Below the pieces are notes generated by a model. It worked only from the letters and a program-made list of their open reading frames with translations, did no database searches and was not told the DNA's origin. A program made the position numbers and the translations under genes. DNA of 64,000 bases, taken from NCBI GenBank assembly GCA_966212235.1, contig CBIHPP010000029.1:1-64000 (forward strand). Direction: 5' to 3'. This DNA is from Niastella sp966212235. Lineage in GTDB: Bacteria; Bacteroidota; Bacteroidia; Chitinophagales; Chitinophagaceae. Below are positions 18,755 through 25,527 of the stretch, piece by piece; within the stretch, counting starts at the first letter, position 1, and every line of letters begins with the position of its first letter.

Positions 18755-18782
18755 GCGGAATCTCACTGCAATGAGATTCCGC
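18755..18782. other. Perfect 11-bp hairpin between fecR and susC
   Basis: GCGGAATCTCA and TGAGATTCCGC pair perfectly around a 6-nt loop. On the minus strand, the direction of fecR and susC, it is not followed by a T tract, so it is not a classic intrinsic terminator. It may be a processing or attenuation hairpin that uncouples the sigma-fecR unit from susC. Confidence 0.5.
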
Positions 18783-18842
18783 TTTCGTTTACATGCTAGG
18801 AACTATTGTTATTATTCATTTGGCAATCGTTTTGATTAATTA

Positions 18843-19973
18843 TTATCGTTCTATCGTTATGGTATTACCCTGCATGGAATAATGAAATGGCCCTGTTATG
18901 CTCATGTAATCCAAAGCCTGTTGTATGGTTTCATTTTCAAACACCCCCGTGAACCGCAAGGCTTGTTTTTTTGTATCTCTGAACTGGATCTTAATATTAT
19001 ACCAGCGCTCCATTTTTTCGGCTACTTCCCGAAAAGATTCATTGTCAAAAACAAGTTTGTTTTGTACCCAGGCGGTTTCTACCAGTATGCTATCGGCAGC
19101 TGTATAGTTTAATTTGCTCAGCGAAACAAAGGGTTCCTTATTTGGCACGCCGGGCTTAGCATTAACCGGCTGGCTCACGTCCTCATTCATTACCACCAGT
19201 TTTTCATTGGGATGCAACGTGATCTTTTCATCGGGCCGGTTATGAATAAGCACCTCTACCTTTCCATGTACCAGGCTTGTTTCTGTTTGCTTGTCGCCGG
19301 GGTATGATTTCACATTAAAAGCTGTGCCCAGTACCCGTACATCAATATGTTCGGTATGAATAATGAATGGGATCTTTTGGTCTGTCTTTGGTGAAATAGC
19401 AGGAACTACTTCAAAAAACGCCTCTCCGCTCAGATCAACCTCGCGTATGTCGCCGCCAAAATCTTTGTTGTAGGTAAGAACACTCCCGGCATTCAGCCAG
19501 ACTTTAGAACCATCGGGCAAGGTGATCTTTGATTTAGAACCATTGCGGGTACTCACCTCATTTTTTTCGCCGGTATGGCCGGCCACAAAAGGGCGGGAAG
19601 CCGTTGTGCGTTTTGTTACGGAAGTATACCAATATATACTGGCAATCATCAATACAGCTGCTGCGATACTGATAAAAAATAAAGCTTTTCGGGAACGTTT
19701 TTGCGTAATGGGAAAGTTGGGTTGGTGTTCGGTATCTGCGGGTTGGTCCCAATCAACACCTGCCTCTTTTAATCTATCGATATGACGGCTGAATACGTCC
19801 TCTGCCTCGTTGGTTGCAGGCGCCTGCAGGTTCCAGATGTCAGTTATATTTTGAAGCGCATAATGCATGTCAGGGTCGCTACGCAGCAGTCCTTCCAGTT
19901 CATTCAATTCATCGGCACTTGCCTCACCAGCTAGTTTTTTGCCAACTAAAAACCAGATTCTGTCCTTACTCAT
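18843..19973 (-). CDS. FecR-family anti-sigma factor (PUL 1)
   Basis: Inner-membrane regulator that holds its ECF sigma factor inactive until the STN domain of SusC signals. From the chosen Met (MSKDRIW, 17 codons inside the ORF) there is a cytoplasmic DUF4880-like domain (1-80), one membrane helix (about 114-132), the periplasmic FecR domain with SKITLPDGSKVWLNAGS and VDLSGEAFFEV, and a C-terminal DUF4974/STN-like domain with VFDNESFREVAEKMERWY. 376 residues is typical. It lies between its sigma factor (gap 146 bp) and susC (gap 169 bp). Confidence 0.95.
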   Translation of the reverse strand: MSKDRIWFLVGKKLAGEASADELNELEGLLRSDPDMHYALQNITDIWNLQAPATNEAEDVFSRHIDRLKEAGVDWDQPADTEHQPNFPITQKRSRKALFFISIAAAVLMIASIYWYTSVTKRTTASRPFVAGHTGEKNEVSTRNGSKSKITLPDGSKVWLNAGSVLTYNKDFGGDIREVDLSGEAFFEVVPAISPKTDQKIPFIIHTEHIDVRVLGTAFNVKSYPGDKQTETSLVHGKVEVLIHNRPDEKITLHPNEKLVVMNEDVSQPVNAKPGVPNKEPFVSLSKLNYTAADSILVETAWVQNKLVFDNESFREVAEKMERWYNIKIQFRDTKKQALRFTGVFENETIQQALDYMSITGPFHYSMQGNTITIER

Positions 19974-20119
19974 GTGTTTATAATAGATAGTATATACACA
20001 TAAGGACACTACTATAAAAAGCATACCCCCAAACGCCGGAAAGATTTTTTATGCTGGCGGCCCGCCAAAGACTATCACCTGTTTATCGGTATTGGGAAAA
20101 TTGCTTCCCGAACCCCTGT

Positions 20120-20689
20120 TTACGATGACAATGTGGTACGAATATCGAAATGAATGGCCAGCCCGATCTTCCGCAGGGCGATAGCCATTTGATTTTCAAT
20201 GGTTTTTATGGATAACTGCAGCAATTCCGCCACTTCCCGGTATTTCAAGCCATCTTCTTTAATTAGTTTAAAGATTAGCTGACAGCGGGGTGGCAGGTCG
20301 TTGATGGCCTTTTGAACCCGGTTCATCATTTCGGCGGTCAACATGAGTTTTTCAGGATTGAAATAGATGCTTTGCAGCTGTACGAAGTATTGTTCAGGTT
20401 GAAGGAAAACCTTCTTTTGGGAGCGGAGATGGTTGAGCGCTCCGTTTTTGGTGCTGATGAACAGGTATAATTTAAGGTTATGGATGCGGTTGAGGCCGGC
20501 TCTTTTTTTCCACACCTTTATAAATACGTCGGAAACGATCTCTTCGGCTACTTCGGGTGAACGGACGAAAGTAACAGCAAATTGCTGGAGTGACTTATAG
20601 AACAGAGCAAACAACTCCTTATAGGCTGTTTGATCGTCATAAAGCGCAATGCGCTGTTGCAGTTCTTGTATTTGAGGGCTGGCAAGCAT
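20120..20689 (-). CDS. ECF sigma-70 factor (PUL 1)
   Basis: Extracytoplasmic-function sigma factor predicted to transcribe PUL 1. Region 2 is seen around residues 20-85 (FVRSPEVAEEIVSDVFIKVWKKR is the core of region 2) and region 4 around 130-180, with the helix-turn-helix EVAELLQLSIKTIENQ. 189 residues fits the Bacteroidota-specific FecI-like group. It precedes fecR on the same strand, the standard sigma/FecR/SusC order. Confidence 0.95.
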   Translation of the reverse strand: MLASPQIQELQQRIALYDDQTAYKELFALFYKSLQQFAVTFVRSPEVAEEIVSDVFIKVWKKRAGLNRIHNLKLYLFISTKNGALNHLRSQKKVFLQPEQYFVQLQSIYFNPEKLMLTAEMMNRVQKAINDLPPRCQLIFKLIKEDGLKYREVAELLQLSIKTIENQMAIALRKIGLAIHFDIRTTLSS

Positions 20690-20804
20690 AATAAAAAACC
20701 GCTAATCGTCAGGTAGAAAGACCAAACTGGTCAGTTCAAAGCTGCTGCACAAGGTAATTTAAAAAATTAAATAAGATTTTCGCCGGGTACTGAATGAATT
20801 TTTC

Positions 20805-20812
20805 TAATTTTG
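20805..20812 (+). promoter_or_regulatory. Candidate -7 box of the CAT tRNA
   Basis: TAATTTTG exactly fits the Bacteroidota -7 consensus TAnnTTTG and lies 18 nt before the tRNA. The -33 box is weak (TTTTCG near 20777). Confidence 0.45.
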
Positions 20813-20830
20813 CTGCTCTTTGAAACAAAA

Positions 20831-20904
20831 GGACCCTTAGCTCAGACGGTTAGAGCATCTGACTCATAATCAGAGGGTCGTAGGTTCAAATCCTACAGGG
20901 TCCA
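20831..20904 (+). tRNA. tRNA with CAT anticodon (probably tRNA-Ile2, else elongator tRNA-Met)
   Basis: A 74-nt cloverleaf: acceptor GGACCCT/AGGGTCC, D-arm with TTAGCTCAG, anticodon stem TCTGA/TCAGA, loop CTCATAA with CAT at 20865-20867, T-arm with GTTCAAAT, discriminator A; CCA is not encoded. The C4-G69 and C5-G68 pairs and the CCCTTAGCTCAG start resemble E. coli tRNA-Ile2, where TilS converts C34 to lysidine, more than elongator tRNA-Met. The isotype is therefore inferred, not certain. Confidence 0.93.
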
Positions 20905-21196
20905 CACAGTTCTTATATCATCGTTGGCTTTCACTCTAAATAATTACCGGGAGGGTTAGAGTATCCCCTACACAGGTCACCCAATTCAATTGGTCGATCG
21001 AAACAGGGTTTCTGTAGAGCTTATTTTCTGGTTTGACGTATCGCTTCCCGATATACTAATAACTTTCGGGAGGAGCGATCCGCAACAAAGTCAACCATCA
21101 CTTCATTATGCCCATGGCAGTGCCCTGGGCTTTTTTGTAACCTTAACCTTTCATTAACCCTGTGAAAGATACTTTTGACAATCATTTGAGAACAGT
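20905..21196 (+). other. Intergenic region after the tRNA with two hairpins
   Basis: No ORF is supported. It contains an imperfect palindrome at 21040-21080 (arms ATCGCT..CCCGA and TCGGGAGGAGCGAT) related to one at 25434-25464. It also has a terminator-like hairpin at 21110-21130 (GCCCA..TGGGC) followed by T6 at 21131-21136. The latter would end a plus-strand transcript from the tRNA; a small RNA in between is possible but unsupported. Confidence 0.4.
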
Positions 21197-21946
21197 ATGA
21201 AAAAATTGATTACGCTTTCCCTAGCATTGGCATTTGTATTTCCATTATTTGCACAGGACTCTACCATAGCAGCAAAACCAAAGAAAAAGGATTGGAGCAA
21301 GGTTAACCTCTCCAACCGCCCTAATGATCACTTCATGATCCAAATAGGGTATAATGGATGGGCAGCCAGGCCAGATACTATTCAAACGAAAGGCATCCCC
21401 CGTAGTTTTAATATGTATTTCATGTTCGATTTCCCTTTCAAGACAAGTCCACGTTTTAGCGTAGGTCTTGGTCTTGGTTTAGGAACCGACAATTTCTACC
21501 TCGATAAAATGACGGCTGATATTGCCGGCAGATCATCCACTACGCTTACTTTCAGGAGAGATTCCTCCTATTTTAAAAAATATAAGATAGCCACCACTTA
21601 CCTGGAAATACCGTTAGAGCTTCGTTTTGCAGCCGATCCGGAAAACACCAATAAAAGCTGGAAGCTTGCCGTTGGCGGTAAAGTGGGCACCATGTTAAGC
21701 GCCATGACAAAGGGTAAAAACCTGATCAGCAACGGGGGAACGCTCGCTTATACAGAAAAGATAAAATCAAAACGGTATTTTAATAGCACCCGCCTGTCGG
21801 TAACCGGTCGCATCAGTAAAGGGATATTTGGTGTTTATGGTTCGTACCAGGTCAACAATTTTATAAAAGACGGTGTCGGGGGTACGAATTCTGCATTACC
21901 GGATATCCGACCTTTCCAGATAGGTATATCCATCAGCGGTTTGTAG
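21197..21946 (+). CDS. Outer-membrane beta-barrel protein (porin-family, OmpW/PorT-like)
   Basis: A 249-residue protein with a signal peptide ending LFAQ (about residue 20), then alternating hydrophobic/polar strands and repeated Gly-rich turns (FSVGLGLGLGTDNF, LAVGGKVGTML, IFGVYGSYQVNNF) typical of eight-strand barrels called outer membrane beta-barrel protein in Bacteroidota. The YLEIPLELRF strand is characteristic of this family. No enzymatic motif is seen. It is monocistronic, with a strong terminator 59 bp downstream. Substrate or partner is unknown. Confidence 0.8.
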   Translation: MKKLITLSLALAFVFPLFAQDSTIAAKPKKKDWSKVNLSNRPNDHFMIQIGYNGWAARPDTIQTKGIPRSFNMYFMFDFPFKTSPRFSVGLGLGLGTDNFYLDKMTADIAGRSSTTLTFRRDSSYFKKYKIATTYLEIPLELRFAADPENTNKSWKLAVGGKVGTMLSAMTKGKNLISNGGTLAYTEKIKSKRYFNSTRLSVTGRISKGIFGVYGSYQVNNFIKDGVGGTNSALPDIRPFQIGISISGL

Positions 21947-22004
21947 AAAAAGAAGACACCCTGTAAACAGGGAACTTTAAAATATATACGTTCAAATCAT
22001 TAAG

Positions 22005-22053
22005 GTCCGGAAGAAGATTTCGCATAAGCGGAAACTTCTTCCGGACTTTTTTT
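22005..22053 (+). terminator. Intrinsic terminator after the barrel protein
   Basis: A perfect 12-bp stem GTCCGGAAGAAG / CTTCTTCCGGAC (22005-22016 and 22035-22046), with further pairing inside the loop, is followed by seven T. Confidence 0.9.
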
Positions 22054-22125
22054 ATTGCCTGAAAATGTAGCCTAAAATCCAACCCAAATAGATGTAAAAC
22101 ACACCCCGTGTGACCATTCAAACTG

Positions 22126-23367
22126 GTGAACCTGCCCGAGTTTCCGACTTTCCGCTTACTTTTGCATCGAAAATCGAAGGAATTGTTAGACAAGAAGAAT
22201 ATCATTCAAAACGAAGAGAAGGCTGTACTGGTAGGACTGGTACATAAATTACAGACCGAAGTACAGGTAAAAGAGTACCTGGACGAGTTGGCGTTCCTGG
22301 CCGAAACTGCCGGCGCGAAAACTGTAAAACGGTTTGTACAAAAACTGCCGCATCCCGATAGCAAAACATTTGTAGGTAAGGGAAAGCTGGAAGAAATAAA
22401 GAACTATATCGACGGACGGGATATCAAGATCATCATTTTTGATGATGAGTTGAGCGGGTCGCAGATCACCAATATTGAAAAGGTACTGGATGTAAAGACC
22501 ATCGACCGAAGCGACTTAATTCTGGATATTTTTGCCCGCCGTGCCAAGACTGCCCAGGCCAAAACCCAGGTAGAACTGGCCCAGTATCAATATTTGATGC
22601 CGCGCCTGCGTGGTATGTGGAAGCACCTTGAACGTTTGGGCGGTGGTATAGGAACGAGGGGACCGGGTGAAACGGAAATTGAAACTGACCGCCGGATTGT
22701 GCGTGAAAAGATAGCGTTGTTGCGTAAACGCCTTAGCGAAATAGATAAGCAGGCCTTCACCCAGCGAAAAGACCGCGGGGAATTTATACGGGTAGCCCTG
22801 GTTGGATATACCAACGTGGGCAAAAGCACCATAATGAATCTGCTGGCGAAGAGCGAGGTATTTGCCGAAAACAAATTATTCGCGACGCTGGATACTACAA
22901 CCCGCAAAGTAGTTTTTGAAACCACCCCATTTTTATTGAGCGACACGGTTGGATTTATCCGCAAGTTGCCCCACCACCTGGTAGAGAGCTTTAAGAGCAC
23001 GCTGGACGAGGTGCGCGAGGCAGATATATTGTTGCATGTAGCAGATACGTCGCACCCCGCGTATGAAGATCAGATTGGCGTGGTAAATAAAACGCTGCAG
23101 GAGCTGGATGTGATTGACAAGCCAACGATCACCATTTTCAACAAAATGGACCAGTACGAAAAGAATACGTTTGATCCGTGGCTGGAAGAAGAGGTAAGGG
23201 CAGAGATCCTGAAGGACCTGAAAGAGCGCTGGGAAAACGAGTTACAGGGCAATTGTGTGTTTATTTCGGCCACTGAAAAAACGAACCTCGAAGAGCTACG
23301 AAACACGATATTGGATAAGGTAAAGGAATTATATACGATACGGTATCCGTATAGAACGGGTTTTTAA
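22126..23367 (+). CDS. hflX: GTPase HflX
   Basis: Ribosome-associated GTPase that rescues or splits stalled ribosomes. It has the HflX N-terminal domain with SGSQITNIEKVLDVKTIDRS, a coiled region, the GGIGTRGPGETEIETDRR signature, and a G domain with GYTNVGKST near residue 226, DTVGFI and NKMD. The GTG at 22126 is the longest start, but homologues usually begin near the LDKKNIIQNEEKAVLVGL segment, so the TTG at 22183 is a serious alternative. It is followed 40 bp later by a Rieske gene on the same strand. Confidence 0.95.
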   Translation: MNLPEFPTFRLLLHRKSKELLDKKNIIQNEEKAVLVGLVHKLQTEVQVKEYLDELAFLAETAGAKTVKRFVQKLPHPDSKTFVGKGKLEEIKNYIDGRDIKIIIFDDELSGSQITNIEKVLDVKTIDRSDLILDIFARRAKTAQAKTQVELAQYQYLMPRLRGMWKHLERLGGGIGTRGPGETEIETDRRIVREKIALLRKRLSEIDKQAFTQRKDRGEFIRVALVGYTNVGKSTIMNLLAKSEVFAENKLFATLDTTTRKVVFETTPFLLSDTVGFIRKLPHHLVESFKSTLDEVREADILLHVADTSHPAYEDQIGVVNKTLQELDVIDKPTITIFNKMDQYEKNTFDPWLEEEVRAEILKDLKERWENELQGNCVFISATEKTNLEELRNTILDKVKELYTIRYPYRTGF

Positions 23368-23407
23368 AGATTTTATCCCGGGGACGGTCCTCTCACAAAC
23401 GCTACAC

Positions 23408-23764
23408 ATGTCCGAAAAAAAATACACGTTCCATCAAATAGCCGATTATCCCTCATCGCTTTCCTTTAACCAGCAAGGCATTGCCGTTGTAGAGGTAAAG
23501 GGGAAGAAGATCTGTATAGCGCGGTTCAAAGAGGAATGGTTTGCATTTGCGTATAAATGTCCGCACGCCAGCGGGATCATGTCGGAGGGGTATCTCGATT
23601 CCATCGGGAATGTGGTATGCCCTGTTCACCGGTACAAATTCAATTTAAAGAACGGCCGCAATACCAGCGGAGAGGGATATTATTTAAAAACCTACCCGGT
23701 GGAAGTGCGGGGAGAAGCCATTTTTGTGGGGGTGCCGGATGGCGGATTGTTTGGGTGGGTGTAG
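23408..23764 (+). CDS. Rieske [2Fe-2S] domain protein
   Basis: Small soluble ferredoxin-like protein of 118 residues, entirely one Rieske fold. Cluster ligands are C51-P-H53 and C71-P-V-H74, the standard CxH...CxxH spacing with a 17-residue gap. There is no catalytic dioxygenase domain and no membrane anchor, so it is probably an electron carrier or NirD-type subunit. It may be co-transcribed with hflX (gap 40 bp); no partner oxygenase or reductase is nearby. Confidence 0.92.
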   Translation: MSEKKYTFHQIADYPSSLSFNQQGIAVVEVKGKKICIARFKEEWFAFAYKCPHASGIMSEGYLDSIGNVVCPVHRYKFNLKNGRNTSGEGYYLKTYPVEVRGEAIFVGVPDGGLFGWV

Positions 23765-23888
23765 GTTTTTACGGTTGGTTTTGTGTGGTCGACAACTTTA
23801 CAGAGAATCGGCGGCCTTTTCCGATAAAATTTCTAATTAATTCCTTGATTTTTCTTTGACTACGTGTTTTTTAAAATAGGAAAATCCT

Positions 23889-23896
23889 TATTTTTG
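23889..23896 (+). promoter_or_regulatory. Candidate -7 box upstream of tRNA-Asn
   Basis: TATTTTTG matches TAnnTTTG, 64 nt upstream of the tRNA. No good TTTG -33 box is found at the expected spacing. Confidence 0.35.
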
Positions 23897-23960
23897 CTCC
23901 CCATTTCGGAAAGATGGCAGGGCTGAAAGGCTGGCCGCTGGAAATGGAAAACAAACATAT

Positions 23961-24034
23961 TCCTCCTTAGCTCAGTTGGTTAGAGCATCTGACTGTTAAT
24001 CAGAGGGTCCCCCGTTCAAGTCGGGGAGGGGGAG
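23961..24034 (+). tRNA. tRNA-Asn (GTT)
   Basis: A 74-nt cloverleaf with acceptor TCCTCCT/AGGGGGA (one G-T pair), D-arm TTAGCTCAG, anticodon stem TCTGA/TCAGA, loop CTGTTAA with GTT at 23995-23997, T-arm CCCCG-TTCAAGT-CGGGG and discriminator G, the normal Asn discriminator. CCA is not encoded. Confidence 0.97.
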
Positions 24035-24037
24035 CGG

Positions 24038-24074
24038 AAAAAGCAGTTATAACGAAAGTTGTAGCTGCTTTTTT
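24038..24074 (+). terminator. Terminator after tRNA-Asn
   Basis: A 16-bp stem with two G-T pairs (24038-24053 with 24058-24073), GAAA tetraloop, merging into a T-rich tail, beginning 4 nt after the tRNA. Confidence 0.88.
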
Positions 24075-24098
24075 TATTTGCACCATAAAATTGTAGCC

Positions 24099-24165
24099 CT
24101 GGAACCGGTTCATCCGGATCAAGTGAAAAAATTCAATATGATCCCCAATTTTTCAACCTGATCCC
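24099..24165. repeat. GATCC-type tandem and inverted repeats, possible IS21-family end remnant
   Basis: Two adjacent 19-21-nt units at 24126-24146 and 24147-24165 share the form AA(T/A)TTTTCAAnnTGATCCC in relaxed alignment; an inverted copy (GGATCAAGTGAAAAAATTC) occupies 24117-24135. Short multiple terminal repeats built on GGATCA..TTGAA are typical of IS21-family insertion sequence ends in Bacteroidota. No istA or istB gene is present, so at most an end survives. Confidence 0.35.
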
Positions 24166-24258
24166 TTGCTTCTTTAGAGCTGGTAATAAAATTTATTCAA
24201 TAGAAATTTACGGCTATACGCCTTCCAACAGTAGAAGATCTGAACGAAACAAAACATT

Positions 24259-25368
24259 TTACAACCTGAAATATATTTTCTTTTTGTAGAGGAAATAACA
24301 CATCAGCCATTCCAGTGTAAATATGCACAATGATGTAATGATCATCATCAGCATATGCGGTGTGTGGATCATTTGCATCAGGCCGTTTGTAACAGCGCTT
24401 ACATACTCATTAAACCATCTTGCTCCTACAATTTCAAAAAACAAATAGATAAAAATAGAGTTCATTCCTACTATTATGAAAAACTTCAGGTTTTTCCGGT
24501 GACCTTTAATATCAATCCACCAGTAAATAACAGCAAGGAATAATAAAACCCAGCCCAGGGATGCCAGGGTAAAAGAACTGGTTGCAATTCGCTTTATTAT
24601 AGGTGTTATGTTCGCCCAATCCAATCCAAAGCCCAGCGCCAGACATACAGCAGACCAGATAATTAATTTCTTAATTTTATCAGTACCGGATAACAACAGT
24701 TTGCCAGCCAGCGCTCCTGCAATTGTGTGCACCGATGTAGGGATGCAGTTAATAGCTACCCAGCCTCCTTTGTTAATAATATTCATGATCTTTAAATCGA
24801 CATAGTTGCCAAAATTATGCTGATTGGTAAAGGGTTGATCGTAACCGGGCACATGGGTAAAACGATATAAAACTTCTGTTAACAGTAACAAGCCAACACA
24901 AACGGCTATCTGTGCATTGGTCGACCACTGAAAAACAAGAAACGCAACAAGTGTCGTGAACGATAATTGCGTCAATACATCCCATAATTCAAATGACAGT
25001 CCATTTTGTCTGACAGCATAGTCCAGCACGCCCCAGAAAAATAACCAGAAACAACGCTTTAATATTTTGCGAAAGCGCTGATTCCAGGTCATCCCTTGTT
25101 GTACTTGCTTATGCAGCGAATAAGCCATGGCTGTACCGGCCATAAACATAAATGAAGGCTGAATAAGATCCCAAAATCTTAATCCATTCCAGGGATGATG
25201 CTCAAATTGGACAAAAAAGCCGTTCAGAAAACTTCCTTCCGTTGCATCCAGCAGGTGGCCATAGAGTTTGGTGCTTTCAAGGGCGAGCAGTACCATAATG
25301 AGCCCCCGCATGAAATCGAGTGATAAAAGCCGCTGATAAGGTATTGTTGCTGTATTGGTGGAGGTCAT
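24259..25368 (-). CDS. Multi-pass membrane acyltransferase-like protein (DUF5009 / heparan-alpha-glucosaminide N-acetyltransferase family)
   Basis: Integral inner-membrane protein of 369 residues with about ten hydrophobic helices. The N-terminal LLSLDFMRGLIMVLL motif and the following His-rich loop (QFEHHPWNGLRFWDLIQPSFMF is its core) are the hallmarks of the DUF1624/DUF5009 group, related to HGSNAT and NagX, which acetylate amino sugars across the membrane. The conserved RFWDLIQP segment is present. It is a single gene with no PUL partner adjacent; a role in amino-sugar or cell-wall sugar acetylation is inferred from family only. Confidence 0.82.
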   Translation of the reverse strand: MTSTNTATIPYQRLLSLDFMRGLIMVLLALESTKLYGHLLDATEGSFLNGFFVQFEHHPWNGLRFWDLIQPSFMFMAGTAMAYSLHKQVQQGMTWNQRFRKILKRCFWLFFWGVLDYAVRQNGLSFELWDVLTQLSFTTLVAFLVFQWSTNAQIAVCVGLLLLTEVLYRFTHVPGYDQPFTNQHNFGNYVDLKIMNIINKGGWVAINCIPTSVHTIAGALAGKLLLSGTDKIKKLIIWSAVCLALGFGLDWANITPIIKRIATSSFTLASLGWVLLFLAVIYWWIDIKGHRKNLKFFIIVGMNSIFIYLFFEIVGARWFNEYVSAVTNGLMQMIHTPHMLMMIITSLCIFTLEWLMCYFLYKKKIYFRL

Positions 25369-25467
25369 GTAAAATATTTATCCAAAAAAATACCGATAAA
25401 ACAGGTAATAATAAAAAAAACGGAGCGCAAACGTTTGCTCACCGATATACTTAGGAGGAGCAAAATG

Positions 25468-25502
25468 AAAAAAGGGTCTCAATTTCTTGAAACCCTTTTT
25501 TA
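25468..25502 (-). terminator. Terminator after the TonB receptor
   Basis: AAAAAAGGGT..ACCCTTTTTT forms a stem with one internal mismatch and a TTTC loop, 26 bp beyond the receptor stop, with T runs in both directions. A separate small palindrome related to 21040-21080 lies just outside at 25434-25464. Confidence 0.8.
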
Positions 25503-25527
25503 TTTTATGTTATACCGGAGATACCAT

